A stretch of DNA of 64,000 nucleotides from Epiperipatus broadwayi (Eukaryota > Onychophora > Udeonychophora > Euonychophora > Peripatidae): contig JAQFVV010006274.1 of assembly GCA_028023455.1 (NCBI GenBank), positions 5,024,001 through 5,088,000 on the forward strand. The letters run 5' to 3'. The position numbers and the translations under genes were made by a program. Numbering within the stretch: position 1 is the stretch's first letter; every line of letters begins with the position of its first letter. The notes under the pieces were generated by a model. It was given only the letters and a program-made list of their open reading frames with translations. It was not told the origin of the DNA and made no database searches. Shown here one piece after another: positions 47,025 to 57,609 of this stretch.

Positions 47025-48810
47025 CTAAGTATACTGAGGGATTTGTTCATAATTACTGAAATTAATTGATCCTTTATCCACAAATATATCACTTATAACT
47101 TCATTCATCATTTCATTTGTATCACTGTGATAACCAATTTCAATATTAAACTCAGAATTACCACCAAACTGATCTAGCATCATAGGGTTATTCTTTATAT
47201 CATTGGCATTGACATCAACTCCTTTTGTACTTATTCTAAAATCATTATTGTTTAAACGCAATTCAGTAACAGTATCACTATTGATCTCTATTTCCTTCAC
47301 CAATATTTATATCAGAATTTACATTGTTGTAAACACACTCAATATCACTGGGGCAAACCAACTCATCAACTTCTTGAACATAACTATTTACATAAGATGA
47401 TACTTCAGTACTCTGAGAAGATTGGCTGGGACTCACACCAATGTCATCAACATCTCAAACATCATTATCAATATTTTAATTAATATTACTATCTACTATG
47501 TCTGCCCACGTTTTAACATTATTAGTTCCATACAAATGATTGCTTCTATCGAACTTATTGCATTTTATACAATCCCCAATCATGCACAGTGCAGTTATAT
47601 GACCAACTCTGTTGCATTTAAGGCACAGAGGGATGTGTGTCTTCCTTTCAATATAATAGAAATTGGTATTTGGTCTTCGAACAATCTATGTGGCAATTGA
47701 TCTTTCACAATACCTTTTTTCAGCTTAAGGAACAACTTTCCATGAGTTTGTAGGAATTTGGAAAGAGATACCAGGGGTCATCTCTCTTTCCAATGTAATT
47801 ACTTCGGCATAATTGTTTAACTGGGTTTTAAAGAACTCTACGTTAAAATTAGGGGTGTGTCCAAAACCCTACCAAATACTAAAGGATTAGGATCTTTTGA
47901 TACGTAATATATCTTATGCCCCTGTACCTCTTTTATTAGACTCTCCATTAGATCTTTCTGTTCCTTATTAAAATATTCGATAGAAATAAAGTCTCTCGCT
48001 GGGAAGAACACAATGTGTTTAATAGATTGTATTAAACCATTATTACTCAATAAGATTAGATACTCATTTAAATCGAGCTTCTCTAAGATGTGCTCACCGT
48101 TTTTGTCTTTTCTTTGTACTATCAAACTAAAAGTGGAAATATTAGGGGACATGCGGTTAACAAAATTTTTTTTCCAATACGAGTTTAACTTTATGAACGT
48201 TTTTGAGGGTAGTCTCAATTACGGTTGAGCATGTGATAATTTATCATTCAGTTCGGTGAATTGCGTCAGTTTGTTAATATTTTCAGCTGATTTATTTGAT
48301 TCAATTTTATCATCTAATAACTTTGTGTTATTGCTGGCATCATCTGGTTGTTAGGTTGATTTTCGTTAATCAAAGTTTGAGGTTGAAAATCCTCATTGTG
48401 ACTATCGGCTCTCTTTTTTTGCGCCTACAGAGGACATTCCAGTCAGTGCCTTGACAAGCTTCAATGTTACCATTTAAGTTCATCGACTCTGGGAGAACAG
48501 CACTCTCAACAACAGATGAGGTAGCATATCTAGCTTTTTAAGGATTTATTTTCATATCTACACCATTTTGGGAAGTATTAAATTAAGAGTTGCTAATTTA
48601 ATCAGGGTTACTAATTACTTTTCTTAATTTTAGTTTAATATTGTAAGTATTAGTAGAAGGCTGTTGTATGTTTGAGCCTCCATTTTCTGTCATGCTAACA
48701 TTGGCTTTTTTGTTCGGGCGAGTATAGACAGATTAAGCTCCTTCCTTATTATCTTTATCTTTTAACTCATTCACCTTATCCTCATGGGTCTTCTTGCCTT
48801 TTTTCCCCAT
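47025..48810 (-). pseudogene. Tx1/L1-like ORF1: RNA-binding, zinc-knuckle protein (broken)
   Basis: Starts at ATG 48810 with MGKKGKKTHEDKVNELKDKD, a basic N-terminus. In-frame stops follow soon. A globular region near 48218-47838 (STFSLIVQRKDKNG, IKHIVFFPARDFISIEYF) has RRM-like spacing, a fold known in LINE ORF1 proteins. Near 47587-47629 lies CLKCNRVGHITALC, a C-x2-C-x4-H-x4-C zinc knuckle, followed by a second partial knuckle CIKCNKFDRSNH. A Ser- and acid-rich C-terminus (GVSPSQSSQSTEVSS) leads to the stop at 47025, which overlaps the ORF2 start by about 26 bases. The family role is binding element RNA in a ribonucleoprotein. Confidence 0.75.
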
Positions 48811-48922
48811 TGGCAAATTGTGCCAGGGCAAATATGATATAAATTTTTGTCAGCTTTAGAAACTTCACAACCTAGTGTAACGCTGAACATGTGCTCTCTA
48901 TTTTACGTTTTTTTTTAAAAAT

Positions 48923-49094
48923 AATTTTATTATTTACATTTTTATGGTATTATTTATATAGTTATATACTTTATTTTGTTCACTATATCATAGCTCTGAA
49001 GACTGCTGCAGGACAGTTGAAAAGTAAGATTGTGTATGCATACATGTACAATAAAACGTTTTTTGCTAAAAAGTGTTCAGAGTAGAGTGGATAA
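48923..49094 (+). repeat. S3 repeat, right arm of the 9-kb inverted pair
   Basis: Inverse of 39991-40160. It contains CTCTGAAGACTGCTGCAGGA, then CAGTTGAAAAG and GATTGTGTATGCATACATG, and ends in GAGTGGATAA. The CTGAAGA...TTGAAAA layout recalls retroelement 3' tails. Third copy at 34793-34896. Confidence 0.8.
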
Positions 49095-52000
49095 ATTGTC
49101 CTTATATAAGACATTAAAGCAAAATAAAGGAAGTCGTGAATTTGGTAATATTTCTGAACAAAAAAATAAAGATCATTAAAATATTTCAATTAAAAAAATG
49201 GGATTTACTTTATTATAATTAATCAAACTATTATATAGCTTTTTTAATATTAAATTAAATTTATTATGATAAATAAAATTATTAGAAATCATTTTTGTAG
49301 TAGTACTGATTATTCATACACACATATTAAAAAATTATCATTTTAATAATCTAAGATACTGCTATGTTATTTAAAATAGAAAAAAAAAAAAGTAAATAAA
49401 AAAAATAAAATAATGAAAGTGACAGAATTAACAAAGAAATGAAGTGAATTTTATGACTGAGCTATTTAAAAAAAAACCTTACACAATCTTTAATTAACAT
49501 AAATAGATACAAAACATGTACACATTAATTATTTAATATTTTTAAAATTAATTTTAAATTATAATGCATTTTTACTTCATTATGAACAGGAAAAATGACA
49601 TACCTCTAACTCGGCAAACTTGCTATTTTTTATAAAATCTGCATAAGAAATGAGATGTTTGGCCATGAGCTATTTCTATATATATGATACACAATATAAT
49701 AAAACATTAAAAATGCTTTATTATTAATAATATAAATTAATATGTAAATAAAATAACAAATATATTCATATACATAAAAAATATTTTTAGTCATTCAATT
49801 AGTGCTTGGAAGTCTCTTCAAGCCAATGGCTAACAAATTCAAAATAATGAATGAAGATATCTTGGCCACTATTTAAAAAAAAAGTTTATTATATCCTCAC
49901 AATTAACCACCCAAGAAGGCATTCTTTCCTTTCTTTCCTTAGTAATTTTTGTTACAACTATATCTGCTGTATTGGTTACATTTTTATTACTCATTGGTTG
50001 TAGGGAATTTATAAAATTTATTTGATATTATGAATGACTTGATTATTTATTTTAAATATGAACGGTTTAACTTTATGATTAGAGTCACCCAACTTAGTGT
50101 GTAGATCAGAGACAATCCATCTTGAGAGATATTGCCACATCTAGCATTTTTCTAATAGTGTATCAGTGGATCCATGGCTTTTATATCCATATAAATTTCT
50201 TTTAGAAAATATGGCATGATATATAGCTGATAGTGAAGAAAAAATATCACCACATATGAGTTATAAATGATGTTTCATCCATAGAGTGAAAAGAAAAATC
50301 AATGGCGGGTAAGTACTCCACATCCATTGCAACATGATGGCTACACCCTTTGGGCCATGCATTCATTTGGGCATGTTCCCCTGTATCCTAACACGCTTCA
50401 CATTACATTGATATAAACACCTATATATCTCTCTACCAGCATTGACTAAACTACAAAACAAAGTCTGAAATTAACGCCAATGACTTAACCCCAAACTTAA
50501 CGGCTCTATGCAGCCATCTACACCCAACTTAAAATTTAATAATTTAATTAACACATAATAATAATAAAACAAAACAGAAATGGAAATGATTAATTCGCAA
50601 ACTTAATACACAAATGAAAGATTATTAACTGATATAGAGTCCTGTTGCTGGTCAGATAAGAGGCCACTTTATTTATATTTTTTTTATGGATTGATTACTT
50701 ATTGGAGATATATTTAAAAGAAAGTTCAATTGATAAAAGTTTATACTTCCCCTTTGGTCTTGATGACTCCTCCAGATTTCATCCAGTTTATGGAAGTCCT
50801 TGCTGATCCTATTGTTTGCTTAGTTCTTTGGAGACACGACTGCTATAAGCCATATTTTCTAGAAATGTGATCAGGAGGCCTCAGCCGGTGCAAATGAAGG
50901 AAACTAAATCTAATGTTAGACTCCTACATCATGAAGTCTGCACTATCTAACTAGCTGTAATAATACATAGCAAGATTAATAGTCAGATTTCCATGCTAAA
51001 TTCAATTAATTCATCTTTTATCAGTTCTGGCCTCCCTTATCGTAAATCCTACAGATTGACTGAATATGATGTCATTTGTTCTTAAGCTGGATGTTTTCCT
51101 TTCTGGCCCATGTGTGTGTTGCTTGCATTGGTCACACAATCTTTAATTTTTATCTCTTATCTGACCTTACAATAATTTAAGTGCCCCAAGAGCTAGTTTA
51201 CTTTACATTTAATTAATAGAACAATCATTTCCATTTTAAGATTAAAACATGATTTTTTTAAAAATTGAATCTAATTAACATTTTTCTTTTCATTGCTTTT
51301 AAACAAAAAATATTAATCTTTAGATCTTTATTTTTTTTTTTTTACATTTACTTACTTTAAAATACTTTTATTTTATTTTATAGTTTTCCATCTGTGCGAT
51401 ATATATTGTGATGATCGCACATACTGCGACCACACATTTAGATATTTAACATTTAAATAATATTAAATATTATGTTTTGGAATACTAGCAAAAGAATTTA
51501 AAACTTATGTAGAAAGAAATGTTTTAATTAATAAAAGAGAGGGAAACAGAATCAAAAAGATTCTTATCTTTTACCCTCCAAAGTCAAGATTTTGAGAAAT
51601 AAAAAAAATAATTAAAGTTAGAAATATTGAAATTGCATATTAGTAAAATTAATAGTGATAAAGAAATATAAATGAAATACGAACTAAAATATGATTTAGA
51701 AGAAAAGGTAAAGTTTGAAGGGTTTAAATCAGAGTAAAATAGAAATTTAAAACATGACCGAAAGATAAGGATCTGGGTCATAAAAGTACACATTTGACGA
51801 TAAAACGAAATGCGTGTATGGAGTATGTATGAAGTATGATAAAGACAGCAACAATTAATGCTTGTCAAAATAAAAAAACATTTTAGTAAAATATCTGTTT
51901 AATTAAAAGAAATAAGAAATAAATGTACATAGTGCTACGAGATTGTGTAAAAATAAATCTATATAAATGGCCGAAGACGCATTAAGAAAAAGAAAGGTGT

Positions 52001-52290
52001 GAATAAAAGCTAAAAACAAAGGATCGAAAGAATAAAGGACTATGGAATTTTTTAAATTAAAATTAGTAGAGGAGGGACTTCTTGTTGAGATGCTGGTGAA
52101 AGCACTGCTCTAGAAAATAAGTAGATATAATCGGGAGAAATGCAAACCTAAGAATCTTTAAAGTTTATGAAAAAAAACAAACAAGAGAAAAAAAACCCAG
52201 ATATGTAGTGGAAGGACTCCAATGTTAGAAGGAATCATTAAATGAACAAGATATGATTTATAACATCAGTGACGCATCAAGAATGAAGGG
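49095..52290. other. AT-rich DNA, mostly featureless
   Basis: No recognised gene or terminal repeats. The stretches 50090-50470 and 50740-51130 are less AT-biased and may be old element remnants, but I find no domain or partner copy in the window. Confidence 0.4.
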
Positions 52291-52500
52291 CTAAGAGCTG
52301 TCATGATCGCTGGCCGATTCAGACTCATCGTGCTCTAACGGTTCCCGTCTACATGTAACAACTGCCGATGTAGCGCCTGCCAGAGGGTTCGTTTTGCCAT
52401 TTCCTTGATGTCCTAATACAGGAGTTCCCATGCCATTTCCTTGATGTCCAAATACAGAGGAGTTCCCACAACCCAAATCCAACCTAAGAGCGACCGTTCC
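52291..52500 (-). CDS. Candidate terminal exon of a host gene (69 codons)
   Basis: On the minus strand a strong acceptor (CTTCCTCCACTTCTTTAGCAG) is followed at 52500 by a frame of 69 codons ending in TAG at 52291-52293. The frame is closed upstream by a TAG lying exactly inside the acceptor. The peptide starts GTVALRLDLGCG, contains a tandem repeat (GHQGNGMGTPVL then GHQGNGKTNPLA), and ends with an acidic, Ser-rich tail (REPLEHDESESASDHDSS). The codons are far less AT-rich than the surroundings. There is no identifiable domain. It could instead be the end of a spliced transposon gene. Confidence 0.35.
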   Translation of the reverse strand, partial: GTVALRLDLGCGNSSVFGHQGNGMGTPVLGHQGNGKTNPLAGATSAVVTCRREPLEHDESESASDHDSS

Positions 52501-52503
52501 CTG

Positions 52504-53010
52504 CTAAAGAAGTGGAGGAAGTCCATGTAGCGGTCAGCAAGACCTCAACTTACTTCAGGGACTCAATAAACCTAGGTAAAATACATATACTACACCTTTA
52601 CATTCACATGTGAGCATATCTTTAATTTAGACAATTGCCAAATCCTTAATTTGAGTGATACAGACATTTTTTAATTTTTTTTATATACACGAAGTGTCGA
52701 CTATAAATGTACAATCATTTATAGGATCTTTTTTTTATATTGTAATCGTAGCATTATAATTTGTTTTATTGTGTGTAAATGATTTAAAGTATTTTTTATT
52801 GTTTAATTTATTGTATTAAATATTTCTTATTGATTTAAATCTGTTTCATCTCGTTCTTCGCCATTCCAAACAGTAATATATTCATAGGGTTTGGGGGGAT
52901 AATTATTACTTGTTTGAGTACTGAATGAACATGTGAGGCTGGTGGTGCAGTATTTTGATCCCATTAAAATTTATAAATATCCAAACGCTGTAACTCTTTA
53001 AATCTTACAG
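52504..53010. other. AT-rich spacer between two exon candidates
   Basis: No feature recognised apart from the acceptor on the minus strand at 52501-52521 and the acceptor on the plus strand ending at 53010. Confidence 0.35.
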
Positions 53011-53073
53011 CAGTCGAGAGACAGGTGACCGGGAAAGATAACCTGGAGCTATACCCATATAGTTACAAGTTTG
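53011..53073 (+). CDS. Candidate 63-nt internal exon, plus strand
   Basis: Preceded by CTCTTTAAATCTTACAG (acceptor) and followed by GTAAGTAT (near-perfect donor). The length is a multiple of three. Only one frame is open, leaving two bases before and one base after, that is phase 1 at both ends. It reads VERQVTGKDNLELYPYSYKF. The coding-like composition and both splice signals are visible, but with no partner exon in the window this remains a proposal. Confidence 0.3.
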
Positions 53074-53225
53074 GTAAGTATGGCTATAGACTCGTTTATG
53101 TCCGTATGTTCTCTCTGCTTGCGGTAGCGGGAGGTGGGCGATTTTGAATTTTAAGAATTCCGTATTATACATAAATAAAAGGGAAATTAAGCTTTCGATC
53201 GTCAGTGATTCCCGTTACAATAATA

Positions 53226-54424
53226 CACCTGGGTCTCTTTTTATGCGGACTTATTCAACACGATTTTGAAGTTACGCGATTCGTCTTTCACCGGAAGTCT
53301 AAGTCCGATAATGCGCTATTACTTTACATTATAAATTTCACGCACTTACGTTATATTGAAAGCAATAGCACATTATTGGAATTCAGCTTTCATCTTAGTA
53401 ATTTCAATATTTTCAGTGCTTTATAATAGTAAGATTTTACGCAATAATGAAATTAAAATCATGATTTCCACATTTTATGTATACACACATTAAATTTTAC
53501 AAGATTATAATGTAAATTTGTTCAAACATTGTGCATGTTAATTTTGCATTTTAAATCACATTCTGTTTTTGCTTTTTAAAAAAAAACGTAATCAATTATT
53601 AATCATTTAGTGTCCACAAGTTTATTTTTAAAAGGTCAGTAATAGCAGTGGGCACAATTAAAAATTAAAATCTGATTTTTAATTGTAATTAACAAATTAA
53701 AAATTACTTACAGGCGACTTGAAATTAATGTGATGTAAAACGAAATTTGATTTTTAAACGGAATTGAAAATTAAAGACAAAAATAAGAATTTAATTTTTA
53801 GTTGTTAGTTTTAATTAAATTTTTCCCAGCAGTGGTGAATAAATGTCTTCTTATTATCATAAGTCTAAGTTCATAAACAATTAATAAAATCATCGTCGTC
53901 ATCAACAGAAAACCATTAACACAACATGAGAGTGAACTTGGCGCTAGTTGTATTTCCTCTTGTGAGAATAATTGCTGAGATATTCTTGACTTCGTTTAAG
54001 GAGGAGCCAAATACATCACATCACATGAGAATCTGATTTTTTACTAGTTTGCAAACGAACGTCTTTTTGAGCAAATAGCGATAATAATTAAAACGTGTAT
54101 AAAAAAATTTAAATTACTGTACTGTAAATTATGCATAAAAATATATTATTTTTAATAAAATTAAATATTATAGTTAAAAAAAGTTTGTCTTGTATCATTT
54201 TTTTTCAAATTTGAAATTTTTTATTAGTCATATTTTATTTCCTTATTTTTTTTTTTGCGCGAATTTTAAAGTAATTTTGTGTTGGTGCTTTGCTTTTATG
54301 TGAATTTTGAAAAATCACAGACCGCACCCCCCTTTTTCAATGTAAGTTACATCTATTTTTGCGCAATTTCGTTTCCGCGTGTTTTCTGAGGAACCTATCT
54401 ATCGCATAAAACGAGACCCAGATG
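53226..54424 (-). mobile_element. Pogo/Tigger-like element, copy R4
   Basis: TA at 53224-53225 and 54425-54426. Begins CACCTGGGTCTCTTTTTATG and ends ATAAAACGAGACCCAGATG. Same orientation as R2, opposite to R1 and R3. It contains the long hairpin (53288-53395) and, at 53971-54026, a longer version of the LINE L-A tail (from ATTGCTGAGATATTCTTGAC to ACATCACATCACA). 1,199 bp, no transposase. Confidence 0.75.
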
Positions 54425-54544
54425 TATATATGTTAAACATATAGTTTTTAATAAATCAATTTTATTTAACATTTATTTTAATTTTAAAATAATGTAACGG
54501 CATATGTATACTATTACAATATATATTAATATTACTACATATAT

Positions 54545-55255
54545 ATATATGTAATTATATAATTGAATATTTATAAATACAGTAATCAGATATATTTTAA
54601 AAATTTTATCCACTTAGTACCACTTTCCACTATTCTTGTAGTCTTTGTCAACTAACACTTTGAAAGGCCAACCTTCTCACAATTCCGTGATCTTAACATT
54701 TGCTGCCTGCCTGTTAATTAAGCCATGTTTGTATTTGTATATTAGCATAGCTTCTTTTATTTTTCTTTTGTTATTATTTTTTCAATTTGCAATATTTTAA
54801 CATTGTTGTAATTGAAGTTAAAACCATGAATATATGAATTATTATGGTCATGAAAAACGGATGCTGAAACTTATCTACTTTGCAATTTTGATTCCAAGAG
54901 TTCAGAAATCGAATCAAAATTGCAAAGTAGATAATAATGTTTCAGCGTCCATTTTTCACAACCATAATAATTCATGTATTTACGGTTTTAATTTCAATTA
55001 CAACAATGCTAAAATATTGCAAATTGAAAAAAATAACAACAAAAGAAAAATAAAAGTTATACTAATATACAAATATAATTTAATTAACAGGCAGACAGCA
55101 AACATTAAGATCACATAATTGTGGAAAGTTAGCCTTTCAAAGTATTAGTTAACAAAGACTTCAAGGATAGTTGAAAGTGCTACTAAGCGGATAAAATTCT
55201 TAAAATATATCTGAATTCTGTATTTATAAATATTCAATTATATAATTATGTATAT
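54545..55255. mobile_element. Long foldback element (arms about 345 bp)
   Basis: 54545-54894 is the inverse of 54911-55255 at roughly 85-90% identity, with a spacer of about 16 bases. For example GATAAAATT, GATCTTAA, CAATATTTTA and TCTACTTTGCAATTTTGATT appear on one side and their complements on the other. Transcribed from either strand it would form a duplex of about 340 bp. No coding potential; a 94-codon ORF across it is incidental. No second copy in the window. Confidence 0.8.
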
Positions 55256-55740
55256 TGCTTTGAAGAAGTACAGACATTGAATTATATTATTACATATATA
55301 TATATATATATTGAGTTTTAATAAAAATTTGAAATAGATTCTTTCTTTTTTTCAAAGAACATAATTTCTTCTAGTGATTTATTATGTATGTTATTATCAT
55401 TAATGATCTGTCAAAAGGCAAATATCAAAGAAGTCTGCCTTTTCCAAACTTACTTGTCTCTTGTTCTACTTTTCAAAAACTTAGTTATTTCTGTCTTTAA
55501 GATCACTATTTAAATTTTTTACTTACTTCTATATTTTACACACTCTTTCAACCTCCTCTTTTTCTCATTCCATTGGTTTTCTTTAAATTGTTTCTCAAAG
55601 TTATTTTATTTACATTTGGATAATTAATACACACATATATGGTACATATATATTTACTCTATATATGCTTAGTAACAATTTGTGTCTTCAGATATTGGAT
55701 CTGTAGGCTGGCGTATGTTTCTACTGGGAATTTTCATATA
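55256..55740. other. AT-rich spacer
   Basis: A (TA)n tract at about 55293-55311. Otherwise nothing recognised. Confidence 0.4.
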
Positions 55741-56350
55741 TCACTTCTTGGATTTTGTGATATCCATTTTGTTGCATTCTCTTTATGAGTATATTAATTG
55801 ATTTGAAAAATGACAGAAAACTTTCCTGATTAGAGATTTCAGCATTGTTTTATGAGTTACCAAGTGGCTGCGAAAATGTCTAGGTGTACTATTTTATTTT
55901 CTGGTTTTTAATTGTGCTAATTTGTTATGAAATGTTGATGTATGTCGCCTTGTATTATTATCAAATGCAAATCATGTGCACCAGAATGCATAGAGCATGA
56001 AAGTTGCTGCACGGATTGTAGGAGTGGAAGTTCTGCAGAATGTGCTGATGATATCCTGCAGGGAGATGTTTGGTTGTTTGTATGTGTTAGTTACTTCATG
56101 CCAAATGTTGTTTAATGCTGAGCAGTTGTAAAACAGATGTTGAGTTTTTTCTACTCGGTGGCATAGTTTGCAGAAAGAGTCTATTTTAATATACAAGTGT
56201 CTGTATCATAGGAAGTATGATGTTGGTAAGGCATATAGATTTAGACTAAGGAGGAAATCAACAAATTTGGGCTCCATGAACTATTTTTTAAATTTTTTAA
56301 GCAGCTGTCGGTTGTTTATTCTGAGCATGTCTTGGGTATACAGTACATAG
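55741..56350 (-). pseudogene. LINE ORF2 C-terminal fragment
   Basis: Minus strand from 56350: an N-terminal part with MEPKFVDFLLSLNLYALPTS, then a frame change, then FCKLCHRVEKTQHLFYNC followed by SALNNIWHEV (56095-56175). This is the C-x2-C-x7-H-x4-C knuckle plus Trp that ends many L1/Tx1-type ORF2 proteins. It continues past a stop with KCN-type basic sequence to about 55741. It is 5'-truncated exactly where the hairpin-ended element begins (56351). Confidence 0.7.
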
Positions 56351-56420
56351 TGAAGCAGTCAATCTGCTTTGCAGATTAAGCTTCATGGTTTATCCAACTA
56401 ACAGGGTTCGAATCACCCCA
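56351..56420 (-). mobile_element. Hairpin-ended element HE, copy 3 (about 70 bp)
   Basis: Begins TGAAGCAGTCAATCTGCTTT, forming a hairpin with GCAGATT and AGCTTC. It continues TTTATCCAACTAACAGGG with TTCGAATC, a pol III B-box-like motif. Homology to copies 1 and 2 lasts only about 65 bp. Compared with those copies, the top of the stem has swapped two base pairs (CTGC/GCAG against CTTA/TAAG). Confidence 0.55.
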
Positions 56421-57287
56421 CACAGTTAAATAATGTACATAAGTTATATAGATATCAGTAGTGCATACACATGCATAAATGTAATAAATTTTATGTTAAT
56501 GTATTTAAAAATCAATGGTGGGTGGGTGTAATATATATACATGAAAGAGGGAGGAAATATTGTTTTATTATATGAAATAAATATTGTAAGTTTGTATGTA
56601 TTATTTGTTTCAATATATATATTTTATTTTTATCTAAAAATGTACCAAAATGGCAGAAAGGAAAATGCAATTGTTGGTTCTGGAAATTGTTCACTAAAAA
56701 TGCAGAAACTACACATTACAATTACTCGAAACTTTTATTAATAACCTCTAGCAGAAATTTTACATTGTTTAAAAGAAAGTTCTAAAAATAGATTGCCAGG
56801 CCCTATCAACATTTGCATCTTCTCGAAATGTTACATAAATATATATCATTGTTAAAAGACAATGAGGTTAAGAAAGTCTGTTGGACATAGTGAGTTAACA
56901 AAAGCATTCTTGATATATTTCTGAATTAGTATAAATGGGACCGAATTTAGTTATGAAAAAAAAAGAAAGTTTTGTTCTGCAGTGTTGACAACCTACTCCA
57001 TGTCAGTTTGAATTTTAAAATGTTGTTCGAGTAGAGAGATCCAAGCCACCTTTCCTCAATCTCTGAGATTGTCTCCTCGCCATGCGAAGGCCAAGAAGAA
57101 ATGCTTTCTGCCTAAATTATAATCTGCCTGCCCCCAAATCAAAGAATGGCGCATCAAGAAAGGATCCGTCTGTACCGTCGCCCCGGAGAATCATGAGAGA
57201 ATAGTTCTAAGAATCGTCTTAGCCACCTTTCAGTGATATATAAATTAGTTAATTAATCATAAATTTAATGCCTTCTTTCTTTAATTA
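56421..57287. other. Spacer with a GC-richer island at 57000-57230
   Basis: 57043-57225 is notably richer in G and C and can be read as QSLRLSPRHAKAKKKC, a stop, then IKEWRIKKGSVCTVAPENHE. I do not recognise it. It may be a fragment of a transposon gene. Confidence 0.3.
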
Positions 57288-57607
57288 AAACAGGCAAAAC
57301 TCTCTCTATATATTGCTACTCAGTACAAGCCAGAGTAATCAATGGATGCCAGGGGCGTGTGCATAAAATCCCCATCTAGTGCCTACTCATCCAATATTCC
57401 CAGAGTAATATCTGGCTTGTGGCCTTCATCAGCGAGGAGCCTTAGACCTGAGAGCAATGCACCTAGATCTTAGGATCTAATGCAACCCCAGTCTGGGGAT
57501 ATTGGATGAGTAGGCACTAGGTGGGGATTTTATGCACAAGCTTTCTGGCATCCATTGTTAACTCTGGCTTGCACTAAGTGGCAATACGTACAGAGTTTTG
57601 CCCATTT
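57288..57607. mobile_element. Foldback MITE FB1, copy 3
   Basis: AAACAGGCAAAACTCTC at the left and AGAGTTTTGCCCATTT at the right, flanked by TA (57286-57287 and 57608-57609; TTAA also possible). The arms carry GCCAGAGTAATCAATGG, AAAATCCCCATCTAGTGCCT and their inverses. The centre has GCACCTAGATCTTAGGATC as in copies 1 and 2. Confidence 0.85.
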
Positions 57608-57609
57608 TA

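Larger units (their letters stand above)
43479..47050 (-). pseudogene. Tx1/L1-like ORF2: endonuclease + reverse transcriptase (broken)
   Basis: ATG at 47050 opens MNKSLSILRGLNNSGKV, the start of an AP-type endonuclease. VILTETKIN, GGDLNC (near 46650) and FSDHLCV (near 46380) are its catalytic motifs. The RT follows after the inserted MITE: a long linker (LQEEYNSLYQFMHQAAHTIW), KILARILLMKLHHLI, IQIDFRVAFDLVNWSYL (first Asp), GIPQGLLLAVLLFAVYIDPL and TAFIDDIIITF, where the usual FADD/YADD reads FIDD. The C-terminus has CLLCKSGDETFQHLFKKC (near 43650-43690). At least five frame changes. An 81-bp tandem duplication sits in the endonuclease part. Known role: nicking the target and copying the RNA into it. 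Confidence 0.88.
43083..48880 (-). mobile_element. Tx1/L1-like LINE with ORF1 and ORF2, interrupted by a hAT MITE
   Basis: About 5.3 kb of LINE plus a 530-bp MITE. Order on the minus strand: ORF1 (RNA-binding, zinc knuckle), a short overlap, ORF2 (AP endonuclease, reverse transcriptase, C-terminal Cys-His knuckle), and a 3' untranslated region running to the hAT boundary. No clear poly-A tail is left. The many frameshifts show it is dead. The Tx1/L1 assignment rests on the ORF1/ORF2 layout and RT motifs and is tentative. Confidence 0.75.

Noticed and set aside
56351-56420. Helitron terminus
   Set aside because: A hairpin is present, but there is no CTRR end after it, the flanks differ, and copy 1 has a target-site duplication, which Helitrons do not make.
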